The notes: a model not told the origin generated them from the sequence alone. Shown: positions 1 to 13,449, numbered from the stretch's first letter. The stretch is 64,000 nucleotides of DNA from Strigamia acuminata (GCA_949358305.1 OX442319.1:14198001-14262000), one strand, 5' to 3'. Numbers and translations: made by a program.

Positions 1-2505
1 GTTTGATAGGCGTGACGTCACTCGGCGTCTCCCACGCAGCGCTCACGGTCACCCTACGGTCGCCATGGTGACGGCTTTTTGAGTAATTGGCCAAGAGTGA
101 CATTGACCACGCACCTGTAATTTGCCACCTGATGAATCAGACGACGGACAAAAAGGGGCCGCCAACACCGCCACCGACGCCGTCAAGGACGCAGGTTTAC
201 ATCTCTCATCTCGCGGACCCCCCCATTACGCTTTTTTTTAAATCGAAAAGTCGCAAAATTATTGACTTTTTTATATTTAAATTTTTTTATTTTTTTTTAA
301 AATTCGTTGTAATGAGGTCGGGAGTAATTAAATTGAGTTATTTGCGGAGTTTTGTTTGGATAGCTTTTTATTCTCTTTGGAGAAGAAGAAAAAAATGCGT
401 TTGTTGTAAGTTGTGAGTTACAAATACAAACTGGTTGCGGGATCTTTTTTTTTTTTTAATTTTTAATTAATTAATTTTTTTTTTGTTTGTCAAAAATGAT
501 GTTTTGTGCTAGTTTATATGAGCCCAAAGTTGTTTTGTGTAATTGTTTTGGGATTTGAGCTTTTAAAAAAATGTTTTGTGGTTTTTATTTTTTAAAAAAA
601 AATTTTTTTTTTTTGTAAATTTTATTCAATGGGGTTTCGTTGTCTGGACATTTATTTCCTTATAATATAGTGTTTATAAGTTGCAAGCAATCATTAGGCT
701 TATTTTTTTATTTCTTTTTTATATTTTTTTAATTTTAATTTAAATTCTTTTTTTGATTTTTCAAAACCTTGAAATAATTTTTTTGTTGTATTTCGACTGT
801 GAAGTATTTTTTCCTCCCCCTCAAAAAAAGACACAATAATGGTAAATAATTATTTACCATTAAAACAATTAATTTTTTTTTAAATTCAAAACATTTTAAA
901 ATATCTCACTGCACTTGACCAAATCAAACCGATTACCCAATATTAGCTTTCATAATAGCACTTAACACCCAATCAAGGTCAAAAACATTACCAAAAACCA
1001 CTTAATCATCGCCACAATTACCAAATATCTATAATTCAACCCAAAAACTGACCAAACCGACCAAATTCACGTCATTTCAACCCTATTAGCACTAAATTAC
1101 ACCCTCAACACCCTTTGCCGCCCCACCCTCGAACGAAACCCAATTTCCATCCTTTCTCTCCAATTTCTTCCGACAAAACGATCGCAAAACGACAAATCCA
1201 GCGCCAGGGTCTCGTTTTCCTTCCTCCACATCGCATCTAGGTGACAGATTCCCCGCGGAGTGCATTTACGGCCCCGTCCCGCGTTTTATGTGCGCACTTA
1301 TTCGTCGTCCCGCGTTTAATCACAAAAGAATTCCCGTGTTTGCTCGCGACTCCACCTCGCCTTCACCTGTCCGTTGCTCAATTTCCAATTTTTTTTTTTT
1401 AGTTTTTTTTGCCCCCTAAAACTCCCCCCCTTCGAGGGGCCACGCGCCAACTTATGACAAACGACCACAAGGGGGTGTGTGGGGGGGTTGGGGGTGTAGG
1501 AACATGACACGGACAACTGTTGTCACGTGGCGATTTTTTTTTACGGTTAGAGGTCAGTGGCGGATACAGGTCCCTTTTGGATGGACCCTCGGATGGGGGT
1601 CGGGGAGTTTATGAGGCCTGTGGACACAATTATTGCGCGTTTGGAGTTCCTGTTGGATATTGCGTAGTCGACAGCCAATAAGATGCATCAAAGCGAGGGT
1701 GTTGGTGCTCGCCCCTGGTGGATTACTGGGGGTCATTTGTCCACCTGTCAGGAGGGAAAAAGTGTGGGGAATGTTTGCTGTTTTTTTGTTTTGTTTAATT
1801 TATTTTTGGAGAAAGTGGCAGCTTGATGGGAATTTGTTGTTTGTTGTTTTGCGTTTTTTAATCCGTCGTTTGATTACATGTTTTGAAGCTTCCAGGTTTT
1901 ATTTGGACGGGATTTGAATGATAATGATATTGGGTGAATGGGAGAATTAATTTTGGAATTTGTAGTCGTTTTTGGAGTCGTGGAATGTGGGTAATAAGAT
2001 GTAAATAGATGTTTGTGGATTGTGGTGGTTTGGTTGATTTTATTTTATTTTTGGATTTTGACGTTAGGGGATGGTTAAAAATGGCGTATTTTGAAGTTAT
2101 TTGAGAATTGGACGTTATTTTTATTAGATTTGATTGGCTTTCGCGTTTATTTTACTTGTTTTCTGCTTTATTTCGCGAGGAAACAATTTTGTGTTGCTGT
2201 ATTTCGACGCCAGGGATTAATACAAATGGCGTCTGTCGCCGTCTTTGGGATTGGACGACGTTTTTATTTAATTCGAATTAATAATCATGTCTCTCTGACC
2301 GATTTATGTACACGCATTTCACACTACTAATGATCGAATTGTCGAAAATCGTTAGAAAATGAATTTTATATTTTATTATTTTGACGCCAGGAGACAATAA
2401 AAATGGCGTCTTGTTGTCGGTGTCGACTCGGATCAAATTTGTATTAATTTACCGATTTATTTATTCAATTCATCTTATTCATTAATTTATTTAATTTGTT
2501 TCTAG
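1..2505. other. 5' flank or first intron of ARID3; no coding exon recognised
   Basis: The first 230 bases are CpG-rich and include a perfect TGACGTCA. A second GC-richer block lies at about 1080-1320. The rest is AT-rich with long T runs. The first recognised ARID3 exon opens with a splice acceptor at 2504-2505, so the start codon and one or more 5' exons lie here or before the window. I could not choose an exon here: the short ORFs lack a convincing donor or any family similarity. An ATG at 65 gives only a six-codon frame. Confidence 0.4.
12..19. promoter_or_regulatory. CRE/ATF-type palindrome TGACGTCA
   Basis: A perfect 8-bp TGACGTCA sits in a CpG-rich stretch at the window edge, upstream of ARID3. 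CREB/ATF proteins bind this motif. Its role as a promoter element is inferred only from position and composition. Confidence 0.3.
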
Positions 2506-5500
2506 TCCAATGGTGAGGAGGACGAAATGCGGGACTCGGAAGTGGATTCGGGCGAAGAGGACGAGGAGGACGGGGACATGTCGGGCGGAGACGACTTGAC
2601 TCGGGTCAAGATGGAGGACGTGGGCGACATGGACGCCATCACCCGATATCGACTGCAGGCGCAGGAAGAGCGCGCCGAGATCGAACGAGAACTGCGAGCC
2701 ATGCACCGCCAACGCGACTCGCTCATGACCTCCTCGCCGCCCACCATGGTCCCCCTCAACCACCAGTTCGCCCCGCTACCCACCACCACCATCAACCACA
2801 TCAACAACAACAACAACAACTCGAGCAACAGCAACGGAAACGACAACAACATCCACTCGTGGTCCATGGAAGATTCCATGAAACAAGTGAATTAAAAAAT
2901 TAATTAAATTAATTATTTATTAATGATTAGTTGTGGCCAGTATTGTTTAATTAACGTTTAAGTACCACACCTCATGGTACCGGTACCATTTTTTTGGTAC
3001 CGTACATTACTTTAGATAAAATCTCGCAAAATCTCGCGACAACAACGCCATTTTTTATGATCTCACGAGATCTAAAGCAATGCAGGATGGTACCTTTGAA
3101 GAGTACCGTCTTCCGGTATTCTTGAAGAAAATCTGAACTCCAGGAATGACTAGCGCAATCAAACATGGCGAATTCGGACAAAAATTGATGAAAAATGCAA
3201 ATATCTCGCGAACGGAAACTCGGATCGTCAAAACCTAATCACCAATAGAAAGATCGGAAAAAACTACACGAGAAAACGTCGATTAAACAATACTAGCCAC
3301 AACTGATCATTTATATATATATAATTTTAAAAGTGTATACAATTTTTGATTTTGATTTTTTGGGGAGTTTTTCGGATTTATTTATTTATTTGTTTAAAAA
3401 TAAACTGCGGGCCTGCGAATGACACGCGCATTCTTTCGGGGAAATATCAAAACAATATATTTTTATCCTCGTAAATTCCAGCGACTTTTACGATCCCACA
3501 ATGGAATTTTTTTATTTAAAAAAAAAGAAATATTTTTATTTTTATAAATATTTTTTATTTTTTTATTTCCTCTGTTGTGTTGATACGAGACTGTGGGCGT
3601 CTCGCGCCATTTCTAAACAGAGGTTTTATCTAAGAATAGACTCGTGGATCCCTCGATAGTTCTTTATGCGTCTCCTTATAAGTCGATTGGTCGAGTGAGT
3701 AATGTCAGTTGGCGGATCTCCCCCTACAACCATCCCCAGTCCCCCCTTAAACTCATTTTTATCAAACTAAAAATAAACGCGACATTTATTTACTTCATTT
3801 CTCATTCGGCCGCCATTTTGGACATTTATTATTTAGTTTTTTTTTTTTGTTTAATTTTTTTTTGTGTTAAGGGGGGAAAGGGTCAAGGTGGAATGTTTGC
3901 TCGGTTCCACCAACCTGTGCGTGATTTATGCAAATTAGACACGCGTCGCGCCCTCCGCTTGAAACCCGATCATGAAGGGGAGTGAGTTTCGGAACCCCCC
4001 CAACCCGACCATCCGCCATTTTTTGTTTTTTTAATTTTTTTTTGTTTTTGGAAAATTCTGAAATTAATTTATGTTTTTGGAAAATTTTAAAAAATAATTT
4101 ATTTTTTGATTTTATATTATTTTTATTTTTTTGTGAAAAGTTTGAAAATATTTTATTTTTGATTATAAAAATAATTAATGAAATGAATTTGATTTTGTTG
4201 TCCAGGTCCGATGTTGGCGTCCTCACGAAGCGACGCCGCCGCCGCCGCCAGGACCGACTCAGTGTACGCCACAAACGGTAGGTGCAAGCGTGGAGAGGAA
4301 CAACGCGGTGCAAGGGACCCCATGCGAGGTGCGTTGGGATTTGACCTGTTGACAGCTCGCTGGGGGTACGGTGCAAGCGGCCAGGTGGTCACCTGTAAAT
4401 TTTCATCACACCTGATGCTCAGTTTTTAAATGGACACTCGAGCGTGTTTACACGGATAAGTGGCTAGTTGGGGGCCCCCCGACTTCATTTTTCACTGCCA
4501 AAAATGGAATTTGTTTCGTGAAAATGCAAAATGCTGGAAATTAATTTTTTTTGAATGGGGCCCCATTTGTTTGGGGGCCCTAACGTGTCCACGGAGTGAT
4601 GTTAGATGCCAATGTTGATTCGACGTGTAAATTAACCGGAAGTTTTAACACAAACACTCGAAATGAATTTTTATATTTAAAAAAAAAGAAAACGGGGGCC
4701 CCGAGATAAAAATGAATTCAAAGTTTCATCTGAATATTTAAAAAATGATTTTTAGGTGCCATTTAACTAGTGGGGCCCACATACAAATTTTTTTGTAAGG
4801 GGGCCCCTGGAGCGGGCCTCGAGATAAAATTGTATCAAAATATCTGCAAGATGTTTTTCGATGGTCCACGAATAAAATTTAATTTTTTTTTGTAAGGGGG
4901 CCCTTTGATGAAAATAAGCGAGTGGGGGCCCCTAGCACCTGGGCTCACGGATAACGTTATATATTTTCGGATGGGGCCCCTGGATTGGGCCCCGCGTGGA
5001 TTTCTTTCTTTCTTTCACACAGATTGGCATGACGCATGAGAGCGCAAAGAAATAAAAAGGCAATTGCATACTAGTTCTAAAAACAATTCATTCGAATTCC
5101 GGCTTCACGCAGCACGCACGCCGACGCCGCATGACATTTCAAGCTATTTTAATTTTAAATCTAATTCTTGGCTCGAATAAGAACGGGGTAGTAGACATTT
5201 TTATTTTTATTTTTTTTTAAATCAATTTTTTTTTAAATCAAAATAAATTTGTGTCTGGATCCACGATTGGCCGCAACTCGATAACCGTTTTAATGCTGAT
5301 GGACCGGAAGTGCGTTGCAAAAATCGCGCACATGTTGCGCACGGATGATTGACAGGTCGTGGGCAGCGAATCCGGGGTCGCACGTAAAACCGGGAGCGTG
5401 CGGAGACATTTTTCGCGCACTGCCCCCTCGCGGGGGTGGCGGGGGGGGGGTTTGTTGGTTGGTTGGTTGGTGGAACCATGGATGGGTGGGGGGACGCAAG

Positions 5501-8500
5501 TAATTATCAATTAATCAGATAAGACGCTGAGTCGGGTGAAGGGGGTCACACAGGTAGGCGGAGTGGAAAGGAGAAGAAAAATTGAAGATGGGATGGGGAG
5601 GGGTGTGGGACGAAGGGGGGCGGCGAGAGTTTGTTTAAGTTAATTGACTCGGTTTGCAATGTGCACTAAATCTTGTATTTTTCTCTTTATTTATTTCGCA
5701 GTTATACGAGCTCAGCGATGATCCGAAAAGGAAGGAATTTCTCGATGACCTTTTCTCGTTTATGCAGAAGAGAGGTGAGTGCGTTTGTGCCATTGGAATT
5801 TTTCTGATTTTTTTTTTGAAATTAATTTATTTATTTAGGGGGTGGGGGTGATGAAATGTGATTTTTTTTTTTTTTTTTTTTTTTTTGGGATGATTGGAAA
5901 TTGAAGTTGGAGGGGGTTTTGATTGTGTCAGGTTGATCAATCATTTGGTAAACTTGTGACCGGAGCGTTGTTCGGGGTTTGTAAATATGGTTTTTATGTT
6001 TGTACGATGTTTGTTGTTTGGTATGAGGATGGGGAAAAATTGTTTTTTATTTTGGGGATTTGAGGTAGATAGAGTGGTGGAGGTTTTGGTTGGGTCGGTT
6101 TGGTTTTTGTGTTTGAAATTGAATTTTTTTTTTAGACGAAATTTGGAATTTTGGATGATGGAAATGTAGTTTTATGTAGAGAAGGCAATTTTTTGAACAA
6201 TGCATTTTCAGACAAGAAAGATGCATTTTAACAAAGATTTATTTTAGTAAAAAAAGATGCATATTAGACAAGAAGAAAATTGCATTTTGAGCCTTTAAAT
6301 TAAATTTTTCTGCATAAAAATCAACTTTTTCTGCATGAAAATCAACTTTTTATGTATAAAAATCAACATTTCCTGCATAAAACGCAATTTATTGCTGAAG
6401 TGTAATTTTTAGCTCTGAAGTGTAAATCCAGACAAGAAAAATATAGTTTCATCAACAAAAACGCAATTTTTAGTCAAAACAACTCAATTTCAGACCAAAA
6501 AAAACCATTAAGCCCACAAAAAAATAGATCGTCAACTGCCAAATGGCAAACAAGACTGTACACACCATTACCATTACTACATCCAACGAGTGCAAGAGCG
6601 CAACAATCTAGTCCGTTGTTCGAACGGCCCGTACAGCTCAGCTTCCCTGCACCACGAGCCCGCTAATTACAATAAGAAAACGTATCCAAGTCGAAAGCAA
6701 ATAAAAAGAAGTGAGCATTTCAACTGCCAAGCAAACCATAGACGGTTTTAATTTTCTTATTTATAAACCACTCAATTTTCATTCCGATTCGAGGTCCCAG
6801 GTAATTAAGGAATGCTAATTAGCCTCACCCACTTCCATTACTCAACAAGTTGAGCTCCTTGTGCAGCTGTTGAAAGACAAGACGAGATTTATGGACCCCA
6901 TGCAACATCCCATCCCATCCCATCTCGTTCCATCCCCCCCCCCCTCCTCCCCCACGCAAGTCCCAACTCTGAAGGAAGGACGAAATCACTTTTGTCCCTC
7001 GCCAGCAGGAGGAGACTGGAGACGAAGGAGACGCGTTTTCGCCTAAAATGGCTCGAAATTTGGTGACATCTAAAAATAAGGAGGTTGTTGCGCGCCATTT
7101 TGGATTTGGGCATTGTGATTGTGGTGCATTGTAAATGTTTATGCATGGTGGCTATAAAAAGGAGAATTTGAGGTGAAAACAATAAAATGGTGTTGTAAAA
7201 GAATGAGGGATTAAACCCATTAAAGTGGTTTGGTTTGGTTGGACGAGGTTTTGAAATTTGTTTGGAGGCATTAAAAAGACAATGGGCATTTGCGATTGTT
7301 TGTTTGTTTGCTTGCTCGCTTGCTGGATTGGGGGAATTGAATTGAATTGAATTGGATTGGGTTGGGTTGGAGGGGTATTTGGCTCCGTTTTGGTCGATTT
7401 TTGTTTGAGTTTGGTGGATTTTAGGAAGATTTTTGTTCAGTTGTTGGTGAATTTTAAGCAAGTTATGATGGATTTTAGGTTTTTTTGGTGAATTTCAGCG
7501 AGATTTGTCTGATTTTGCTGAATTTCAGTCAAATTTTGATGAATTTTTAGCCAGATTTGTCTTATTTTTGATGAATTTCAACAAAAAATTTCATCAATCA
7601 CTCGATGAACTTTCACAAAATTTATCAATTTCTTGTTGAATCCAACAAACGTCCACAAATCTTTAACAAATTCCAAAATCCACAAATCCTAAACACCTTT
7701 TCCTGAAATAAAATAATAAAACCTGAAAAAAAAATTTCTAAAATTTATCACCAGTATGCACCAACTTAACTCCATGCATCACTTCCATTTGATCAGCCAT
7801 AATGACATACAAAAAGCAAACACCAAAAAAAAAAACCCTCCATCCCCCCCTCAACCTCTCCCCCCACCAAAAAACTTTTTTCCAATTCCCTCTCTGATTT
7901 ATGTCTGATGATGACATGAAAACCCCTCGCTACCAATCCCCTCCTTCCTTCGTTCCCCCAAGATAAAAGGGTTAAGCGCCTCAGATTGAGTTTGAAATCG
8001 AACACCCCTTCTATTGAAACGCTGGGGGGTAGCGAGGGACCGAGCGAGGGTGTCCTTAAAAGCCCCTTTGAAGCTGGATACAGTGGCTGTTTTTACCTGA
8101 AATCTCCCATCTTCGACTTGAATTTCACCCACAACCCTTGATGGGGGGGTGCGGGGGGGCGTGCGATCCGTGAGTAAACAAGATCCGCCCTCGGGGCAGC
8201 CAGAGCCTGAAAAATGAACGGGACCTTGACCCCTCACCTGGCGCTGATTAAATCCAAATCGAGGCGGAGCAGCGGGGAGTCCACTAGACAAATATTGGAT
8301 GATGTTGGAGATGGAGGGGGGCGCGAGGGGTCAGCGAGGGCCAGCATGGGAATCAATCTGGACGGAGATGTGGGTGGACGACGTGTCCAGATGTGGATGG
8401 AATGTTGGGGGTGTGGATTTTTATTTTAATTTGTTTTTTTTTGTGTGTTTTTTTTGTGTGTTTATTTTGTTGTTTTGTGTTGTTGCAGGGACGCCGGTAA

Positions 8501-11500
8501 ATCGCATCCCAATTATGGCGAAACAGGTGTTGGATCTTTACGAACTGTACAACTTGGTCGTGGCCCGAGGAGGGCTGGTTGAAGTGATCAACAAGAAGAT
8601 TTGGAGGGAAATCACCAAAGGGCTCAATTTACCATCATCAATCACGAGTGCAGCTTTCACTCTGCGCACACAGTAAGCGTTCGATTGCTTCGTTCCCCTT
8701 TTTAATTGTGTTGAGAATTTTAGTGCATTTTAATAAAATATTTAATTAAATTAATTTTAATTTAATTTAATTTAATTTTTTTTAAGTTGGGGGTTTAAAA
8801 AAGCGTTGGGAGAGGGTTGTCAGAGGTTAGGGCTCGGGGTTTGAGTGTGAGTGGAGAAAGGGTTGTCGGTTGGTGGATGGTGCAGTGGGGGTTAGGGGTG
8901 ATTGGGGTTTTTTGGTTGTTGTTTGAGGTGATTTGGGGGTTTGGAGTTTGTTTTTTGGGGAATGAGTTGTGATTTTATGTGGATTTGGATGAGGTTTGAG
9001 AAAGTTTGGATTGGTTGTAATGGTTTTGGTGGATATGTATGAATTTTTATCAGAATTTTGGAATTTTTTAAATATAAATTTGCGAAATATTTGCGACTTT
9101 TTGATGAATTTCGCTAAAACTTGCGACTTCTTGATGAATTTCGCTAAAATTTGCGACTTTTTTGATGAATTTTTTTAACTTTTCCGATAAATTTCCAAAT
9201 TTTGAAGAACAGTTGCAAAATTTCTGATTTTTTGATAAATTTCGGTAAAATTCGACACATTTTTTAATAATCTCACCAAACTTTTCGATTATTTTGAACA
9301 ACTCAACCAAAAATTACGACTTACTATTTCAAACGAATCTCAACCAAATTTCCAAACTTTCAAACACTGCCCCCTTTACGCACCCCCACCCCTCGCTGTC
9401 ACAGGACTCCCGGGGATCTCCATTACCCACCAACATCCCAATCTCCGACAAACCCAATTTCCACTCACCAGAAACAAAAAAAAAAAAAAAAATTAATCAT
9501 AAAACCCCCAAATTAATTAATTAGATAATTAATTAATTAACCGATTAAAACAACCCCGCCAAATAAAAAAAGCAATAATAAAAAATAAAATTTAATCTAT
9601 TTTTGCACAGATACATGAAATATCTCTACCCCTACGAATGCGACAAAAAGAAACTGAGCACTCCCGCCGAGCTCCAAGCGGCCATCGACGGCAACCGGCG
9701 CGAGGGCCGCCGCTCATCCTACTCCTCTTTCCCGCAAGACATCGCGCCTCGATCTCAGGTGTCACCACTCAGCTTAGTCACCGCCAGACACCAGGTCAAC
9801 GGAAATGGACTCGCGCACGGAGGTTCTTCAGGTACAAACAAAAAAAAAAAAAAAAAAAAAAAAAATACCCCTCTCGTCGCCCCCCACCACCCTTTTATTT
9901 TTTTTCCCATTCTCTCTCTCTCTCTCCTCTTTGTTTTAATTTCCTTTTCTGTCTTTCCCCTTTCACCAGAATTCCCATTTATTCGCAGCGTGGAATTTGC
10001 CCACTGGACACCTCGAATCAATCACACCTCTTTGCCAGTGTTTAACGGCTCCCGGTACCCCTGGAGGAGCCTGGATGTTTCCCTCCCCCTTTTTTTTCTT
10101 TTTGCTCCTTTTTGGAGTTGATGGACAGAGGTGGGGTCCATTGAATGACCAGTGTCCACCTGCGACGATTTATGAGGTTCCAGGAGCCACCCTCGCATCA
10201 TGGCTTCCCTGAGGGGGGGATGTTTGAGGGGGGTCCGAGTGTGGTGGACTCTCGTTTATGGACCAGTGGCATTTGGTCTAGGGGGAGGGTGTGGTGCAAT
10301 TTGATGAGAGGGTGCAGCTGGTGGACCCCCATGTATTTCCTTTTCCCACGCCCCCCATATACCACCCTCTTAACATTTTATCACCCACGCATGCGTACTG
10401 ACCACTGGTGTATGTTTTTTCCACTGAAAATTGGCTACAAGTTGGGTTTTTAGGATGAAAAGTTTGATTAGGAATTGTTTTTTAGGGTTAAAAATGGGTT
10501 TTTAGGGTTAAAAATGGGTTTTTAGGGTTAAAAATTTGTTTGGAATTTGATTTTTAGGATTAACAATTAGTTTAGAAATTTTTTTGGGCGAATGAATGAG
10601 TTTTTAGGGTGAATAGTTGATTTTTAGGCTTAAAAGTTGGCTAAAAATTTGTTTTTATTGTTTACAATTGGTTAGAAAATTGTTTTTAGGTTTAAATATT
10701 GGTTGGTGAATTATTTTTAAGGTTAAAAATTGGTTGGTGAATTATTTTTAGGGTTTAAGTCGGGTTAAATTGCCCAAAAATGGGTTTGAGATTGGTGTTT
10801 AGGGTTAAAAGTTAGTTAAAAGTGTGATTAGAAATATTTCTAATTTTTTATTAATTTTCGTTTTTTTTTTTTTTGGGGGCTATTTAAATTTATATTTGGA
10901 TTTTGTGGTTGTTGCCATGTGTGTGGATTTTGGTTCTCCCCAATTGCATAAATTCCTCGACTTGTATCAGTGACATTTTATGCTTTTTACTCAAGAATTC
11001 CTCCAGGAAGTGCAACTATTTCTGGAAAGTCGTCAAGAAAATGGGGGTAAAGGGAGGGGGTGGGGGAAACAGAAGGGGAGGGATTTTTCCGAGATTTTTG
11101 GGGAAAAACAGATGGGAATGCTAGAAACTTGATACATCCAGCCAAGAAGTGTTCAGGTGCAGAAGTTGATGGAAAAAGATTTCTTCTTCTGACCAGGAAA
11201 CCAAGATGAGAAACACCCGCCAACACTCAACAGCCATTACAGCACAGATACATTACAAATCCAACAACAAAAAATTACATTTTAAAATTATATTTATTTT
11301 CTATAAATTTGACCAAAAAAGTGGAAAACTTAATAAAGTCTCGGTTGGTTAGACGATTCGTTTAAATTAAAAACCGGTTGATCGCGTAGTTTGTGTGTAA
11401 AATGAAAGCAGCATTTGAGTGTGCATTTGTCACGTGGCTTGACCCCCGTTTGGTTTTTGTACGTGCAGGTGAAGAAGACAGCATTCCAAGTACACCCACA

Positions 11501-13449
11501 CACACGGCGGCGGCTTCGATGCCCCCGTTCGCCCCGCAGAGAGAAGCGCTTAACTTGGAGGTGGCCAAAGCGGCGGCAGAACAAGCGTCCAGAAGGGGAA
11601 TGATGATGGAAGATGGACCTCCGTCCAAACGAATGCTAGCCGACGACGACCAACGCATTTTGGCCTTAAACGGATTACCGGGTGGACACATGAAAATCAC
11701 CAGCAGAGGTGAGTTAATTTCCATTTCTTGTGGGTTGATGTGTGGAGGAATTTGTAGGAGACCGAGCGCGAGGTGATGGATGATAATGTGATTGTTTTAT
11801 GAGAGACATTGAATAGTTTGGTTCGGTGTCCCGAAATAGAAGCTAGGATTTGACGTTTCGGCTCTTTAAGCAGAAGACGTCTTCTGAAGAAGTGATGGAT
11901 GATGCTTTGCGAGTATTCTTTTAATACTTCGGGATGAATACTTTTAGTTTTAGCTTCGGCATTTGTCCAGTGGATGGATTGCCAACAAAATGTTGGTCTG
12001 ATTAAATTCCTCCATCTAAAATTGCCCGAGCCGCCGCTTCTTCCTTTTACTTTTAATTAACTAAAGTTGGTCGAAACATTGAATTAATTCAATGACTCGT
12101 GAGATACAAACTTGAATTTATTTTTCTCCTCGTTTATGTAATATTCCTGGAATTGTCTACATCAAAGTAAAGTTTGACAAGTAATAAAAATGGCCATAAA
12201 GTCGTGTTGTGTGAGGCAAGGTTGGCGAGAGGGAAAGAAATAAGTTAATTTTAATGAGCACTTTTTTTCTATATAAAAAGCTCACTTGTTATCATTCATC
12301 AAGGATATAATCTAATAAAAGATAAAAAGGGTGCCACATCAGTAATCTGTAATTGATATCTGAGAGAGAAAAAGAAAGGGCAAGTTGATTGTATCATGTA
12401 ATGGAAGGAGAAGGAAGGAGCAACAGTAGGTGATGAATTTGTTGTTGGCAGCCAGCCAATCAAGGCCAGCCTGTTGAACAGACTCGTTCTAGTCTGTTGT
12501 CTCTGGGACAACAAGTATTATCTGAATATTTTTTCGAATAAGAAGCGAGTCTTAACATTTCAAGCTGTTATGACAAGTCAATAAATTCTCTTACACAAAG
12601 GTGTGACTGGGAAGCGGATTTTGATGGTTTATGATGGAGAGCGCCATCGGGTGACAAAAGTTAAAATCTTAAACCCGACATGCGGTGTGCAACGAATATA
12701 TTAAGCGTCGATTATCCGAACTAAATGGGAGACATGGGTGTTCTGTTCAGTTCTTTAAACCGATTTATTCGTATACTCTATTACTATGTTTACATGCATG
12801 GAATATTTCGAGTGAGATGAAATATTCCGCGTGCACAACTGTCATGTAGACAGGGATGACGAGGATTATTCGAGTAGAGAATAATCCCTCGCAGAAGGTT
12901 GTTTAATTTGAGTGATCACGAATTATTTTCTGCATGGAAACACAACAATTTGATTTCGTATTATTCACCACTCAAAATATTCGGTGCATGTAAACGTAGC
13001 ATATGTAAAAATAAAATACCGATCACCGCCGTTCGTCTAACGGATGTTCAGATAACCGATGTTGGGGGATATCTCGATGTGATTACATAACACATAAGCT
13101 TAGGTTGTGTTATTGTCTTATTTGAACTCGGACTGTGGTCTTAAAAGATAATAAAGTGTATTATAATAAGAGATGTTTGCATGACTAAGGTTATATTAGA
13201 GGGGAAGATAATTGAGCGCACTCTGGTGACAGTGGCAAAGGTTATTCTACACTAGTGCAACCTCTGGTGGTAGATAACAAGAATTAATTAATTAATGAAT
13301 TAATGTATTAATTGGTTTTGTTGTATTTTCTAGGTGATGTTCGCGGTACAACTGATGGAACGGGATCACTGATGGTTTCTATGGACGTAAACGGCATTCT
13401 TTACCAAGGAGTTCTTTTCGCGCAGGCGCAATCCAGGGGTCGGTTATGA
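2506..13449 (+). CDS. ARID3: ARID3/dead ringer/Bright transcription factor (5' end not found)
   Basis: Six exons join in phase: 2506-2886, 5702-5774, 8489-8672, 9611-9831, 11469-11708 and 13334-13449 (TGA). They give 404 residues. All internal borders are GT...AG, with donors such as CAA/GTGAAT, G/GTGAGT, CA/GTAAGC. Residues 1-127 are acidic (SGEEDEEDGD), then a coiled stretch and an Asn/Ser-rich linker. The ARID domain starts at WSMEDSMKQ, is completed by LYELSDDPKRKEFLDDLFSF from exon 2, and runs to about residue 235 (ITKGLNLPSSITSAAFTLRT, then QYMKYLYPYEC). This matches ARID3 proteins almost residue for residue. The C-terminus (SMDVNGILYQGVLFAQ) matches the end of the REKLES domain, used for nuclear transport and self-association; the middle of REKLES is diverged. 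The protein should bind AT-rich DNA in the nucleus. The first exon listed opens with an acceptor (tttctag), so the N-terminus is missing. Confidence 0.93.
2929..3304. mobile_element. MITE-like element with 22-bp terminal inverted repeats
   Basis: AGTTGTGGCCAGTATTGTTTAA at the left is matched at the right end, in reverse complement, by the same 22-mer with one difference (GGCTAG for GGCCAG). The interior has a small KpnI-like palindrome (GGTACCGGTACC) and no ORF. It begins only 42 bp after the ARID3 splice donor. GAT occurs at both outer edges and may be a short target duplication, but the left edge has one extra T. Confidence 0.6.
4469..4996. repeat. Cluster of GGGGCCCC palindromes
   Basis: About ten G4-5/C3-5 blocks of the form GGGGGCCCC or GGGGCCC recur at irregular spacing of 20-100 bp in an otherwise A/T-rich intron. 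The blocks are self-complementary and could pair with each other in RNA. There is no constant spacer, so this is not a simple tandem repeat. Confidence 0.55.
5775..8488 (+). other. ARID3 intron inside the ARID domain
   Basis: No coding exon recognised. It contains a poly-T run near 5860, a cluster of short repeats with the core ATGCATTTT at about 6190-6520, and degenerate repeats of GATGAATTTCAG near 7440-7600. The donor (G/GTGAGT) and acceptor (ttgcag) are strong. Confidence 0.7.
8673..9610 (+). other. ARID3 intron with short tandem repeat
   Basis: Three to four copies of a unit of about 29 bp (ttgcgactttttgatgaatt...) lie at 9091-9170, followed by C/A-rich sequence. The acceptor ttttgcacag leads into the exon encoding YMKYLYPYEC. 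No exon recognised inside. Confidence 0.6.
9832..11468 (+). other. ARID3 intron with TTTAGGGTTAAAAATGG minisatellite
   Basis: The donor follows TCA G/GTACAA and leads into a poly-A run. At about 10440-10830 a decayed minisatellite repeats tttttagggttaaaaatggg at 15-50 bp spacing. The units resemble TTAGGG-type telomeric repeats only in part and are too irregular to be telomeric. No exon recognised. Confidence 0.5.
11709..13333 (+). other. ARID3 last intron
   Basis: Near 11840-11895 is a short hairpin-rich motif (gacgtttcgg ... cagaagacgtcttctgaag) of a kind often found in marine invertebrate repeats. A 216-bp MITE occupies 12784-12999. The acceptor is tgtattttctag. No exon seen. Confidence 0.6.
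12784..12999. mobile_element. MITE with CTA(T/C)GTTTACATGCA inverted termini
   Basis: The left end CTATGTTTACATGCA followed by GGAATATTT is matched by the reverse complement of the right end (aatattcggTGCATGTAAACGTAG). The inverted repeats span about 24 bp with three mismatches. The interior also contains inverted ATTATTC/GAATAAT segments, so the whole element can fold. No coding capacity. Confidence 0.6.

Larger units (their letters stand above)
2887..5701 (+). other. ARID3 intron after the first visible exon
   Basis: This 2.8-kb intron holds a 376-bp inverted-repeat element, long A/T runs, and a cluster of GGGGCCCC-type palindromes between about 4469 and 4996. No exon was recognised between the donor at 2887 and the acceptor at 5701. 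Confidence 0.7.

Noticed and set aside
2502-2879. Minus-strand Leu/Ser-rich ORFs over the first ARID3 exon
   Set aside because: Shadow frames of the acidic and poly-Asn coding sequence, which has correct splice borders on the + strand.
10440-10830. TTTAGGG-like repeats considered as interstitial telomere
   Set aside because: Units are irregular, 15-50 bp apart and mixed with AAAATTGG. There is no run of TTAGGG.
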